Shown here: piece by piece, positions 1 through 9,320 of the stretch
Numbering within the stretch: the first letter of the stretch is position 1
Layout of the letters: every line of letters begins with the position of its first letter
Source: Rhizobium indicum
GTDB taxonomy: Bacteria > Pseudomonadota > Alphaproteobacteria > Rhizobiales > Rhizobiaceae
Length of the DNA: 64,000 nt
Reading direction: 5' to 3'
NCBI RefSeq assembly: GCF_005862305.2
Contig: NZ_CP054021.1
Span: forward strand, 310,001 to 374,000
The notes under the pieces: model-generated
Seen by the model: the letters and a program-made list of their open reading frames with translations, nothing else
Database searches by the model: none
What the model was told of the DNA's origin: nothing
Translations under genes and position numbers: made by a program

Positions 1-404
1 ACCGCGGTTACCTCGACGCCATGGCCGTGAGCGGGCTGACACCCCTCGATGCCGTGCAGATCCCGTTCGTCAGCGGCTATGACCAGCTCGATCTTGGCGT
101 CGCGATGACTTCGCTTGCGCCGACGGCGATCATCGCCTCCAACGATCTGCTGGCGCTCGGCGTCATCGGCGCGCTGAAGCGCGAGGGGCTGTCGGTGCCT
201 GGGGATGTTTCGGTCGCCGGCTTCGACGGCATCGCCATCGGCCGGCTGATCGATCCACCCCTGACGACCATTGAAATGCCGGATGCCAGCATGGGGGCAA
301 CGGCCGCCTCGCTGCTTCTCGACATGGCGGAGAATGCCGCCCCTGCCCGTCATCTCGATGTCGCCTATACGCTTCGCCGCGGCGGCACCGTGCGCGCCAT
401 CTGA
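1..404 (+). CDS. LacI/GalR-family transcriptional regulator, C-terminal part
   Basis: The open frame runs in from the left edge (first full codon at base 3) and ends at a TGA at 402-404. The visible 134 residues are the C-terminal part of the periplasmic-binding-protein-like effector domain of a LacI-type repressor: the stretch AIIASNDLLALGVIGALK followed by VPGDVSVAGFDGI is the family's signature, then the P-PLTTIEMP segment and the usual ending. The DNA-binding N-terminus lies outside the window. It converges on an ABC importer operon and is the obvious candidate to control it, although the effector is unknown. Its family is clear; its target is inference from position. Confidence 0.9.
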   Translation, partial: RGYLDAMAVSGLTPLDAVQIPFVSGYDQLDLGVAMTSLAPTAIIASNDLLALGVIGALKREGLSVPGDVSVAGFDGIAIGRLIDPPLTTIEMPDASMGATAASLLLDMAENAAPARHLDVAYTLRRGGTVRAI

Positions 405-419
405 CGCTTGCGAAACAAG

Positions 420-450
420 AAGGCCGCCACGCGCTCGGCGTGGCGGCCTT
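420..450. terminator. Bidirectional hairpin terminator
   Basis: A perfect 13-bp stem (AAGGCCGCCACGC pairing with its complement) with a 5-base loop sits between two converging genes. On the minus strand the stem is followed by the T-rich CTTGTTTCG, so it best serves the ABC operon; the plus side has a weaker tail. Confidence 0.8.
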
Positions 451-475
451 GCCCTGTTCCCAATCGGGAAGCCGA

Positions 476-1741
476 TCAGCTGCGCGGCAGCATGCCCTCG
501 ACATCGGCGGCTGCGTCATCGAGCGCTTCCTTCGGCTCGGCCGACTGGTCGACGATGCGCGAGAGATTGTCGACGATCGTCTGCGTGACCTTGACGCCGT
601 TCGAGCCTGGGAAGGCATACCAGGGGATCATCACCGGCATCTGGCTGAGGCCTGCCTGGAACAGCGGGTTCTGCTTGTAGAAATCGCCGAGATAATCGGC
701 CGACTTTGCGGCGAGTTCGTTGTTCGGGACATAACCGGTGCCGGGCACGACGACGGAAGCGCCATAAGGGCCGGCGGCGAATTTGGCGAACTTCCAGGCG
801 GCATCCTGCTTGGCGGCGTCATGCGTCAGGATGACGACGGCGTTGCCGCCGGTCGGCAGGCGGCCATTCACCGGATCGATCAATGGGATCTTGGCGGTGC
901 GCAGATCGAATTTGTTGCCGACATTCTTGATCGTGTTGCGCAGCGCGCCTGTGGTCTGGAATTCGAAACCGACCTTGCCGGCTGCGAAAGCCTGTTCGCC
1001 GGCGGCCTTGGTGAACACAGGCATGCCGCCCTCGGTGACCAGGCGATGCAGGACCTCGACGGCCTTCTGACCTTCCGGGCCGTTGAAGGCGACCTTGCTT
1101 TCGTCGTCGCTCAGCATCTTGCCGCCGGCCCCGAAGAGCAGTGCCGAAAACATCCAGTCATCACCCTGCCAACGGAAATCGATGCCGTCGACGCCATCGC
1201 CGAGCGCCTTGATCTTGCCGCCGAGCGCGATGACCTCATCCCAGGTCTTCGGCGGATTTTCTGGGTCGCCACCGGCCGCCTTCACGAGATCGGCGTTGTA
1301 ATACATGATCGGGTTGGAAGTCGCGAAAGCCAGGCCCACCTGCTTGCCCTTGACCTGGGCGAGCTTGAGGATCGTGTCGGAGAAGCCCTGCTCGGCCATA
1401 TTGCCGTCCTTCTGGACGAGCGGGCCGAGGTCGACGGCGATGTCGCGTTCGTCGAGCATGCGCAGGCGGTTGAGGCCGATGAAGGTGATATCGGGCATTG
1501 CGCTGGTGCCGACCTGGCGAAGGATCGTCTGGATGCCTTCTTCATAGGTCGCCGACGGGCTGGCGAACTGGATCTTGATATCGGGATTTTCTTCCATGAA
1601 CTTCTTCGAGATCGTATCCATCACGTCTTTGAAGAAGCCCGGCATCGGGTAATGAACCGTCAGCGTCGTCTCGGCATGCGCGGGAAGCGCGATTGCCATC
1701 GAGACGGCCGCTGCGGCGAGAAGCTGGGTGATATGTTTCAT
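476..1741 (-). CDS. ABC transporter substrate-binding protein, family 1 (UgpB-like)
   Basis: A 421-residue secreted binding protein. Residues 1-23 form a signal peptide (MKHITQLLAAAAVSMAIALP, cleaved after AHA). The mature part has the extracellular solute-binding family 1 pattern: a YEEGIQTILRQV helix, MPDITFIGLNRLRMLDER, and a MYYNADLVKAAGGDPENPPKTWDEV segment typical of UgpB/MalE relatives. The ATG at 1741 is chosen over the longer frame because AGGAGA lies just upstream and the signal peptide begins there. It is the last gene of a five-gene minus-strand operon, 26 bases after the permease. The ligand is not certain; the neighbouring phosphodiesterase suggests a glycerophosphodiester or glycerol-3-phosphate. 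Confidence 0.88.
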   Translation of the reverse strand: MKHITQLLAAAAVSMAIALPAHAETTLTVHYPMPGFFKDVMDTISKKFMEENPDIKIQFASPSATYEEGIQTILRQVGTSAMPDITFIGLNRLRMLDERDIAVDLGPLVQKDGNMAEQGFSDTILKLAQVKGKQVGLAFATSNPIMYYNADLVKAAGGDPENPPKTWDEVIALGGKIKALGDGVDGIDFRWQGDDWMFSALLFGAGGKMLSDDESKVAFNGPEGQKAVEVLHRLVTEGGMPVFTKAAGEQAFAAGKVGFEFQTTGALRNTIKNVGNKFDLRTAKIPLIDPVNGRLPTGGNAVVILTHDAAKQDAAWKFAKFAAGPYGASVVVPGTGYVPNNELAAKSADYLGDFYKQNPLFQAGLSQMPVMIPWYAFPGSNGVKVTQTIVDNLSRIVDQSAEPKEALDDAAADVEGMLPRS

Positions 1742-1767
1742 CGCTCGTTCTCCTGGGTTGAAACCGG

Positions 1768-2604
1768 TCAGCCTTTGAGACCGGTCATGGTGATGCCCTC
1801 GACGAAGCGCTTCTGCGCAAGCAGGAAGGCGATGACGAGGGGAAGGGTAATGATGAGGGTCGCCGCCATCAGCGCGCCGTAGTCGTCGCCGGCCTCGGCG
1901 GCGCGGAAATACATCAGACCGAGCGGCGGCGTAGCGTAGTCCTGCTTGCTGATGACAATCAGCGGCCAGTAGAGATCGTTCCAATGGGCGACGACCGAAA
2001 AGATGGCGAAGGCGGTGACCGCCGGCCAGGCATTCGGCACGATGACGCGGGCGACAATGCCGAGTTCCGACATGCCGTCGAGACGCGCGGCATGGATGAG
2101 ATCATCCGGCATGGCGCGGAAGAACTGCAGGAACATGAAGATCGCAAAGACCGAAATGGTGAAGGGCGCGACAAGGGCGGCATAGCTGTTGAGCAGCGAG
2201 GCGCGGTCGAAAGCGACATAGAGCGGCAGCGCGGTCGCGTGGATCGGCACCAGCAGGCCGAGCATGACAAGCACCATCATGGCGCGGGCGGCGCCGAAGC
2301 GCAGCTTTGCCATGGCATAGGCGCAAGGGATCGCCACCAGTACCTGGAAGAAGAAGATCAGCCCGCAGACGACGACGCCGTTCCACAACAGCTGCGCCAT
2401 CGGCACTCGGCTCAAGGCCTTGGCGAAATTCTCGGCATAGGTGAAGTGCGCCGGGATCAACGACAGCGACGAGGTGAAGATGTCGCTTTGGGCTTTGCCT
2501 GCCGTCGAGATCATGAAGACATAGGGCGACAGGAAGATGATCGCGCCTAAGGAAAGCAAGGTGAGACGGATGATCCTGCCGAGGGAAAAAGCGCTCGTCA
2601 TCAT
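1768..2604 (-). CDS. ABC transporter permease (UgpE/MalG type)
   Basis: A 278-residue inner-membrane permease with about six hydrophobic segments. The cytoplasmic EAA loop that docks on the ATPase is seen as AARLDGMSELGIVARVIVPNAWP about 85 residues from the end. The N-terminal SPYVFMISTAGK segment is typical of the MalG/UgpE half. Its start overlaps the stop of the partner permease by four bases (ATGA), which suggests translational coupling; a second ATG three bases downstream is an equally possible start. It works with the 2601-3524 permease and the 3517-4701 ATPase. Confidence 0.9.
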   Translation of the reverse strand: MMTSAFSLGRIIRLTLLSLGAIIFLSPYVFMISTAGKAQSDIFTSSLSLIPAHFTYAENFAKALSRVPMAQLLWNGVVVCGLIFFFQVLVAIPCAYAMAKLRFGAARAMMVLVMLGLLVPIHATALPLYVAFDRASLLNSYAALVAPFTISVFAIFMFLQFFRAMPDDLIHAARLDGMSELGIVARVIVPNAWPAVTAFAIFSVVAHWNDLYWPLIVISKQDYATPPLGLMYFRAAEAGDDYGALMAATLIITLPLVIAFLLAQKRFVEGITMTGLKG

Positions 2605-3524
2605 GTGTAATGCACCCGGCGGTCGAGAATGCGGTACTGCAGGAACATCAGCACCACCAGTATCAGGAGGAAAACCACCGTCATCGCCGAGGCATAACCG
2701 ACGCGCAGGTAGACGAAGCCCTCCTGGTAGATCGTAAAGAGCAGCACCTCCGACGCCTTGTTCGGGCCGCCCTCGGTCAGAGTCTTCACCGTTTCGAAGA
2801 CCTTGACTGAATTGGTGATACTGATGGTGATGACGAAGAGCGTCGTCGGCCCGAGCATCGGCCAGGTGACGAGCAGAAAACGGTCGAGGGAGGATCTGGC
2901 GCCATCCACCTCGGCTGCCGCGTAAAGCTCGCGCGGGATCGCCGTCAGCCCGGCGAGGAACAGCACCATGTTGAAGCCGGCCGATTGCCAGACGCCGATG
3001 ATCGAGAGGCTGTAGAGCACCGTGCCGGAGCTGCCGAGCCAGTTCGGGCCTGGAAGCCCGACGAGGGCGAGCAGCGCATTGAGCGGGCCGATTGTGGGGT
3101 GGAACATATATTGCCAGACGGTCGCCATGGCGACGATCAGCGAAGCGACCGGCAGAAAATAGGCGGTGCGGAAGAAGCTGCGCGCCTTAGTCTCACTCTC
3201 GATCAGCATGGCGATGCCGAGGCCGAGAAGGATCGAGACCGGTGCGACGAGCGCCGTGTACACCGTCGTATTCCACAGCGACTTGCGAAACGTCCGGTCG
3301 GTGATCAGGTGCGCGTAATTCTCGAAGCCGACGAAACGGAACTTACCGTAGCCGAGTTCGAAATCGGTGAAGCCGAACACGATGACTGATACAACCGGCA
3401 AAAGCACGAAGAGGAACAGCAGGATCATAGCCGGCATCACCAGCATCCAGGCGATGCGGGCCTCGCTGCGCCGATGCGCAACGGCGGCATCGTGCGGCAC
3501 GCCCATGGAGACGACGCTAGCCAT
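2601..3524 (-). CDS. ABC transporter permease (UgpA/MalF type)
   Basis: A 307-residue membrane permease. It opens with a short cytoplasmic tail, then a first membrane segment (MLVMPAMILLFLFVLLPVVS) and the FGFTDFELG motif found in UgpA-like permeases. The EAA loop reads AAAEVDGARSSLDRFLLVTWPMLGP. I place the start at 3524, where GGGAGAGG lies upstream; a longer in-frame extension to 3545 has no better site. The start codon lies inside the last codons of the upstream ATPase gene (8-base overlap), so the two are probably coupled. Confidence 0.9.
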   Translation of the reverse strand: MASVVSMGVPHDAAVAHRRSEARIAWMLVMPAMILLFLFVLLPVVSVIVFGFTDFELGYGKFRFVGFENYAHLITDRTFRKSLWNTTVYTALVAPVSILLGLGIAMLIESETKARSFFRTAYFLPVASLIVAMATVWQYMFHPTIGPLNALLALVGLPGPNWLGSSGTVLYSLSIIGVWQSAGFNMVLFLAGLTAIPRELYAAAEVDGARSSLDRFLLVTWPMLGPTTLFVITISITNSVKVFETVKTLTEGGPNKASEVLLFTIYQEGFVYLRVGYASAMTVVFLLILVVLMFLQYRILDRRVHYT

Positions 3525-4701
3525 GCGCCCTCTCCCGCTGGGCATCGCTTATTGCGAGCCCGGCATCACCCGTTGCAACACCGCCGGCCAGCCGGCTGCC
3601 GTCCTCGGCAAAGATCAGCGTGCGGCCGGGCGAAAGCCGCAGCCCGACCGGATCGCCGGCCACAAGGCCGGAGGCTTCCGACGGTTGAACCTTGGCAACG
3701 ATAGTCTCGCCGATCGCCTCGAGCCGGCAATGGAGGATGACTTCGGAGCCCAGGAATTCGACGCGTTCGATCCGGGCGGCAAGGCCGTCATGCCGGTTCT
3801 TGGACAGAAAGACGAATTCAGGGCGGATGGCGAGCGTGACCGGCATCTTCCCGTCGTGCGTATTTTGAAGCGTCAGGCGCAGGCCGCCGCAGAGAATGAC
3901 GCCGCCTTCGGCAAAGGCCGGCAGCAGATTGATGCGCGGCTGGCCGATGAAGCGGGCGACCTCGATATGGGCTGGATCATCGTAGATGACCTCGGGGCTG
4001 GCGATCTGCAGCAATTTTCCGCCCATCATCACGGCGACACGGTCGGCCATGGAAAGCGCTTCCGCCTGGTCGTGGGTGACATAAAGCGTCGGCACGCCGG
4101 CGCGACGATGCAGGTCGACGATCTCGCCGCGGGCATGAACGCGTAGATTGGCATCCAGATTGGAGAGCGGTTCGTCCATCAGGAAGATGCTCGGCTGGCG
4201 CACCATGGCGCGGGCAAGCGCCACTCGCTGACGCTGGCCGCCCGACATCTGGCCGGGCTTGCGGTCAAGCAGATGATCGATCTTCAGCGACGTCGCCATT
4301 TCCCTGACGTCACGGGCGATCGCCCTGCGGGTGGCGCGCTGGCCCGGCATCAATGACCCGATGAAGGGCAGCCGCTGCATCCTCGACAGCCGGCGCATCG
4401 CCAAGGGCACGGCGATGTTCTCAGAGGCCGTCAGATGCGGATAAAGCGCGTAGGACTGAAAGACCATGGCGATGTTGCGATCGGCGGCCGCAACGCCGGA
4501 CATATCCTGCCCGCCGATCAGGATCTCTCCCTGGTCGGCGTGGTCGAGGCCGGCAAGGACGCGCAACAGCGTGCTCTTGCCGCAGCCGGAAGGGCCGACC
4601 AGCGCGATGAATTCGCCGGCGGCGACATCCAGGCTGACGCCATCAAGGATCTGGTTGCCGCCGAAAGCCTTGGTGATGCCGCGAAGCGAGAGCGCGCTCA
4701 T
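3517..4701 (-). CDS. ABC transporter ATP-binding protein (UgpC/MalK type)
   Basis: A 394-residue importer ATPase. Walker A GPSGCGKST is near residue 37, the Q-loop is FQSYALYPHLT, the signature is MSGGQRQRVALARAMV, Walker B is IFLMDEPLSNLD and the switch histidine is in YVTHDQAEALSMAD. A C-terminal TOBE-like regulatory domain of about 150 residues follows, as in UgpC. An insertion of about 30 residues between the Q-loop and the signature (RLPFIGSLMPGQ region) is longer than in MalK. The start overlaps the stop of the phosphodiesterase gene by ATGA. It energises uptake through the two downstream permeases. Confidence 0.92.
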   Translation of the reverse strand: MSALSLRGITKAFGGNQILDGVSLDVAAGEFIALVGPSGCGKSTLLRVLAGLDHADQGEILIGGQDMSGVAAADRNIAMVFQSYALYPHLTASENIAVPLAMRRLSRMQRLPFIGSLMPGQRATRRAIARDVREMATSLKIDHLLDRKPGQMSGGQRQRVALARAMVRQPSIFLMDEPLSNLDANLRVHARGEIVDLHRRAGVPTLYVTHDQAEALSMADRVAVMMGGKLLQIASPEVIYDDPAHIEVARFIGQPRINLLPAFAEGGVILCGGLRLTLQNTHDGKMPVTLAIRPEFVFLSKNRHDGLAARIERVEFLGSEVILHCRLEAIGETIVAKVQPSEASGLVAGDPVGLRLSPGRTLIFAEDGSRLAGGVATGDAGLAISDAQRERAHG

Positions 4702-5528
4702 TCGACGGGTTCCCGCTGTTTGACCGCCTGGGGGTAGACTTCATGCACGACATCGTCGAGCACATGCGCGGTCATGCCGGGAACGGCGACGATCGTGCTT
4801 TCGACTGCCGTATCGAACTCGTGGACGACCGCGCCGATCAGGCGCTCGCCCGGCATCTCGCGCTCCATCTTGTCGATGATGAAGGCGGCCGAGGGACCCC
4901 ATATCAGCTGGGTGTTGTCAAAGCGCCCCTGCCAGGCCCAGTGGAGATGGCCGCTCGCAAACAGCGCCACGTCATGGGCAGCAATCAGATCATAGAGCCG
5001 CCGACGCTGAGCCGGGCGAACGCTCCAATATCCGGTATCGCCTTCGTCGGGTGCATCGACGAACAGCGGCTTGTGCGCGAACAACGCTACGCGCCGCCCT
5101 GCCCTGCCGGACAGCGACTGATCGAGCCATTCGAACTGCGCCTCCTCTTCGTCATCCTCACGGCCGAGAAGCAATGAGTTCAACCCGATGAAGCGCCAGC
5201 CAGCCGAATCCTCCAGCCAGCGGTCGTCGCCGGCAAGGCTGCGCCAGCGAGATAGCCGCTCGGCATTGACGGGCTGGTCCGATCCTTTGAGATGACCGAC
5301 ATCGTGATTGCCGGGGACGATCAGCATCGGGATCGACACCTGACGCATCAGGTCCATCGAGAAGGTGATATCCGCGTCCTTGTCGGCGCCATCGACGGTG
5401 AGATCGCCGGTATGGACGATCAGGTCCGCGCCGGTCTCTTCGATCCAGCTCAGAAGCGGCGCCCAGTTGCCGTTGAAATGCGGCTTATCGGGGCTGAAAT
5501 GGGTGTCGGTGATCTGAATGATTTTCAT
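4698..5528 (-). CDS. Calcineurin-like metallophosphodiesterase (GpdQ/CpdA-like)
   Basis: A 276-residue cytoplasmic enzyme of the calcineurin-type metallophosphoesterase family, with all five metal-binding blocks in order: DTHFSP (residue 8), HTGDLTVDG (40), VPGNHDVG (73), FAHKPLF (about 150) and ASGHLHWAWQG (about 190). Known relatives cleave cyclic AMP (CpdA) or glycerophosphodiesters (GpdQ). It is the first gene of the operon and overlaps the ATPase start by four bases. Being transcribed with a UgpBAEC-like importer, it most likely hydrolyses the imported substrate; a glycerophosphodiester is the inferred one. The sequence alone does not separate the two activities. Confidence 0.85.
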   Translation of the reverse strand: MKIIQITDTHFSPDKPHFNGNWAPLLSWIEETGADLIVHTGDLTVDGADKDADITFSMDLMRQVSIPMLIVPGNHDVGHLKGSDQPVNAERLSRWRSLAGDDRWLEDSAGWRFIGLNSLLLGREDDEEEAQFEWLDQSLSGRAGRRVALFAHKPLFVDAPDEGDTGYWSVRPAQRRRLYDLIAAHDVALFASGHLHWAWQGRFDNTQLIWGPSAAFIIDKMEREMPGERLIGAVVHEFDTAVESTIVAVPGMTAHVLDDVVHEVYPQAVKQREPVE

Positions 5529-5611
5529 GGAGGCGCGTCTCCGAGACCTCGGCAGCGCCTCACCGGCGCTCCCTTCTCGTGCCCTCTCTAGAAGGCTCCC
5601 ATGTCAATCAC

Positions 5612-5632
5612 ACAGCTGAAGTTTTCAGCTGT
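5612..5632. promoter_or_regulatory. Perfect inverted repeat upstream of the phosphodiesterase-ABC operon
   Basis: Half-sites ACAGCTGAA (5612-5620) and TTCAGCTGT (5624-5632) are exact reverse complements separated by three bases. The repeat lies 84 bases before the operon's first start codon. On the minus strand a TTGACA (complement of 5602-5607) follows it closely, a possible -35 element. A LacI-type repressor ends the window on the left, so an operator is plausible but unproven. Confidence 0.45.
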
Positions 5633-5736
5633 TTCTCAGTTCTGACATCAATCTGTCATGCTGGTGAAGACCGCCTGCCGGAACCGGGACAGCCTTCACC
5701 TGTATTTGGAATTAAGAATACGCAATTGCGTTGCAA

Positions 5737-6141
<405 letters not shown>

Positions 6142-6289
6142 CTATGTTGATGCACCTCAACGGCCTTCTAGGTCCCGGAGTTCCACGGCGACGCCATTTC
6201 CACTGAAGCAGACGGGTCATCGAGCAATGGGCCAGCTCGGAACAAAAAACGCCTATGCGAGTTCACACGCAGTTCAACAGGTCGCATCC

Positions 6290-6592
6290 ATGCCGAAATT
6301 GCCGCTGTCGCCTTCCGAGAAACGCTCATTCTCCACTATTCCCACAGATCAGAAACTCGCTTTGATATCGAGCTATTCGGAGGCGCTGCGTAAGCTCGCC
6401 AGATCGACTGAGGCAGTCGGACGGGCCGATATGCTGCCGAAATTGATCCAGGTGGCGGACGGACTGGACGGTCTGGCAACCGCGATTGCCGAGACGGAGG
6501 CCGGAACCGAGGTGATGGCGCGCACGGCGCGGCTGATCCGGGCAACCGAGGGGATGCTGGCGTCGATGTCCTCGTCATCAGTCATCCATTAA
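6290..6592 (+). CDS. Small hypothetical helical protein
   Basis: A 100-residue frame beginning MPKLPLSPSEKRSFS and rich in helix-forming residues (LALISSYSEALRKLARSTEAV, later GLDGLATAIAETEAG). The ribosome site is weak and the frame stays open upstream to 5984, so the start is uncertain; an ATG at 6227 is an alternative. A minus-strand frame covers part of the same DNA but has less protein-like composition. No family recognised. Confidence 0.42.
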   Translation: MPKLPLSPSEKRSFSTIPTDQKLALISSYSEALRKLARSTEAVGRADMLPKLIQVADGLDGLATAIAETEAGTEVMARTARLIRATEGMLASMSSSSVIH

Positions 6593-6739
6593 ATGTCACC
6601 CTTTCGCGAGTGACGGCATGGAGGTGCGGCGACGCTCCTTGCTCTTAAACCTTATGGTTAATTTATTAATAATTCGGGGTTTATAAACGGAACTAGACGG
6701 CCTTTCCGAGTGTTGATGGTGCGCCGTGGAGGAACCCTG

Positions 6740-6928
6740 ATGATCCTGAAAATCCTTGCCCCCAAGATCGACGCTGATTGTCATGACACCGGCACCTGGC
6801 CCGATGGGATCTTCGCCGAAAACCGGATCGATCTTTCCGCTCGCCGCGACGGCCGCCGTCGCTCGCCGCATGAGCGCGACTACGCCAATGACAGGAAAGT
6901 GGAAAATCTGCCGCTCGGGTTTGTCTGA
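6740..6928 (+). CDS. Possible small protein of unknown function
   Basis: A 62-residue frame starting MILKILAPKIDADCHDTG with GTGGAGGA seven bases upstream. It is charged and arginine-rich in its second half and has no membrane segment. It ends 20 bases before the stop of the converging GH13 gene. Coding status rests on the ribosome site alone. Confidence 0.3.
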   Translation: MILKILAPKIDADCHDTGTWPDGIFAENRIDLSARRDGRRRSPHERDYANDRKVENLPLGFV

Positions 6929-6947
6929 CCGTCCCGGGCGTGGCGCG

Positions 6948-9320
6948 TCACAGCCTGCGAAAGACCAGAACGCCTGATGCCGGCAGCACGGCATTGAGCA
7001 CTCCCGCCGTGGCTCTGATTCTTCCGCCGCCATTGCCGACGTTCCAGCCGCCATATGTGTCAGCATCGGTGTTGAAGATCTCCTCCCAGAGATCGTCTCC
7101 CAGCCGTTCGCTGTGCAGCCGATAGCCGTGTTCGAAGGAAGCGTCGTTCAGCGACCCCACGACGAGGAAATCCTCGCCGTCGTTCCATCGATGAAACGCG
7201 ATCACCCGATTTTCGTCGTGAACCAGGGGAATGTCGATGTTGCGGGAGCGAATGGCATCCTGATGGACGCTGAGCGCGATCAGATCGCGATAACAGCTGA
7301 GCATCCCTGCCCCGCTACCATCAGCTTCGCCGAGAATATTCTCGCGGTTGTCGAGGAAATCATTGTAGCGATAGGGCTTCTGGGCGCCGATTTCCTCGCC
7401 CATGAAAAACATCGGCGTCCCCGGCGATAGCAGCGTCATCGCCGCCGCGAACCTGGATCTCGCCTCCGCCCATGCCCTGGTCTCGCCGATGATCGGCGCG
7501 AAATTGACGGCGATAACAGCGGTTCGCGCCGATCCCTCGCGATTGCCGCAATCGTCATGCGACTGGTTGTAGACCACCTTGGATCGCGCGCTCGTTTGCA
7601 GCGCGCCGGCAAGAGACGACATGGTCAGCGCCCGCTTGTCCCCGAAACCGGCATTCTTCAACAGCTGCGCCTGAGCGCCGCCGTGATATTCGACGAGGTT
7701 GTGATGAAAATCGCCGTACCAGGTCGCATCGAAGCCGAGCCCGTCGCCGGTCAGGCTCGGCTCGGTCATCGCCGACCAGTCCGAATAATCCTCGGCCGTC
7801 AGGAAAAGCTGCGGTTTGATCAGCCGCATCGTGCGGGTCCACTGCTTCAGAAACTTGGCCCCGAAGGCAGCGGCCCGATCGGCGCGCCGGCCATCGGCAT
7901 GCCGGACCGGATATTGGTGGATCGAACTTGTCTGATCGAGGCGGAAACCATCGATATGGCAGACGGAGACGAGAAATGCCGCGCTGGAGATAAAAAGCTG
8001 GCGCACGGCTTCCTCATCGAAGCGGGGCGCCCATCCCGTGGAGATGTTGTCGATGTAGCCGCCTGTCGGATCGGCGTAATCGCCGGGAGTTCCCTCATAC
8101 CAATAATAGATATTGCGGGTGTGATCGTTGGAATCATAGGCCCATTGCGCCCGCTCGCCGTCCGGATCGAAGTGATTGTAACAAACATCAAGGATGACGG
8201 CGATGCCACGCTGGTGGCAGATCTTGACGAACATCTTCAGCCGGTCGGTGCCGCCAGCCCCCTGGTCGGCGGCAAAGAAATGCGACGTGCCGTAACCCCA
8301 GTTGGCCCGCGTTTCGAATTCCGCAATCGGCAGCAGTTCCACTGCGTTGACGCCGAGTGCCGACAGATGCTCGATGAAGGCGATGGCATCGTCAAGCGTG
8401 CCGGGCGCGGCCTTGCCGAAACCGAGTGCGCCGACGTGCAATTCGTAGATCACCAGATCCTCGAACCGCTCCGGAAGTGCTTGGCCGCCAACGAATTCGT
8501 CAGCCCAGAACGTCTCGGCGGCAAGCTCCTGCCCGGATGGAAGAACGACCCGCTTCGGATCGCAGACGACCGAGCAGCTCTGCGGTCCGTCCAATGCCGC
8601 CGGCGATCCGTGGTAGGCGGCTCCGTCGGGATCGAAGTCTCCGGCGCCGATCTGCATGAGGGACCAGATATCCGTGCGGTAGGCGAGCGACCCATCGTCC
8701 CTGGTGATGCGGTACATATAGGGCGTGCCGACCATGCTGTCGAAATCGGAAAGGCCGTGGTCCTCGCCGGTTTCAACGCTCCAGAATCCATCAACGGTCT
8801 TTCGCATCCCGATGGTTGCCACCGTTCCGGTGCCGTCATCGGCGATGTAACCGATGGCGGGATCGGCAAGCACGAGCGAAACGGCCCTGGCGTTCGGCGC
8901 CCAGACCGAAAAGCGGATGCCGTCAGCACCGTTGCGCCTCTCAACCCGGCTTGCCCCCAGACGGCCGATCCATGTCAGATAATAGGTCTGCGGCGCTATC
9001 CCCTGCTGGAGATCGAAGGCGCGTTCGCGGCGCGTCGAGGCCTCGTCGTCCAATTCGGCGGCGATCGCCCAAAGGCCTGGAATGCCGGGCCGATCCAACT
9101 CGACCCCCCAGCGAAAATGCGTGCCGATCTCGGCATCGGGAAAAGAAACCCTGGCGACGAAGACATCATAACCATCCTCGTCGCGAGAGCGCTGCATTGG
9201 GTGAGACGTCCAATCGCTCGAGGGTCGGCCCTGCTCGTCCCAACTGCCGCGGAGACGGACATTGTCGAACGCCGTCGACGGCAAGCCGCTGCGAAACCGG
9301 AACTGAACATTAACGGTCAT
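6948..9320 (-). CDS. GH13 glycoside hydrolase, alpha-glucan branching-enzyme-like
   Basis: A 790-residue alpha-amylase-superfamily enzyme. Residues 1-110 look like a starch-binding-type beta domain, about 130-220 a CBM48-like domain (IRFSVWAPNARAVSLVL), then a catalytic barrel. The GH13 catalytic residues are visible: Asp462 in DGFRLDQ, Glu510 in FLTAEDYSD, and the third Asp in SHDDCGN (589/590). DVCYNHF (about 380) is conserved region I. The C-terminus (EIFNTDADTYGGWNVGN) matches the beta domain of branching enzymes. It probably remodels glycogen or maltodextrins in the cytoplasm; no signal peptide is seen. GGAGGATCC precedes the ATG. It is divergent from the RTX glycosidase. Hydrolase, branching or transferase activity cannot be told apart here. 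Confidence 0.85.
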   Translation of the reverse strand: MTVNVQFRFRSGLPSTAFDNVRLRGSWDEQGRPSSDWTSHPMQRSRDEDGYDVFVARVSFPDAEIGTHFRWGVELDRPGIPGLWAIAAELDDEASTRRERAFDLQQGIAPQTYYLTWIGRLGASRVERRNGADGIRFSVWAPNARAVSLVLADPAIGYIADDGTGTVATIGMRKTVDGFWSVETGEDHGLSDFDSMVGTPYMYRITRDDGSLAYRTDIWSLMQIGAGDFDPDGAAYHGSPAALDGPQSCSVVCDPKRVVLPSGQELAAETFWADEFVGGQALPERFEDLVIYELHVGALGFGKAAPGTLDDAIAFIEHLSALGVNAVELLPIAEFETRANWGYGTSHFFAADQGAGGTDRLKMFVKICHQRGIAVILDVCYNHFDPDGERAQWAYDSNDHTRNIYYWYEGTPGDYADPTGGYIDNISTGWAPRFDEEAVRQLFISSAAFLVSVCHIDGFRLDQTSSIHQYPVRHADGRRADRAAAFGAKFLKQWTRTMRLIKPQLFLTAEDYSDWSAMTEPSLTGDGLGFDATWYGDFHHNLVEYHGGAQAQLLKNAGFGDKRALTMSSLAGALQTSARSKVVYNQSHDDCGNREGSARTAVIAVNFAPIIGETRAWAEARSRFAAAMTLLSPGTPMFFMGEEIGAQKPYRYNDFLDNRENILGEADGSGAGMLSCYRDLIALSVHQDAIRSRNIDIPLVHDENRVIAFHRWNDGEDFLVVGSLNDASFEHGYRLHSERLGDDLWEEIFNTDADTYGGWNVGNGGGRIRATAGVLNAVLPASGVLVFRRL

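Noticed and set aside
440..1882. Long open plus-strand frame over the UgpB-like gene
   Set aside because: It is the antisense shadow of the binding-protein gene, with unlikely composition and no family features; the minus strand has a signal peptide and ribosome site.
6596..7066. Minus-strand frame of 156 codons after the GH13 gene
   Set aside because: It overlaps the end of the GH13 gene in another frame and has no ribosome site; the plus-strand 6740-6928 frame was kept only at low confidence.
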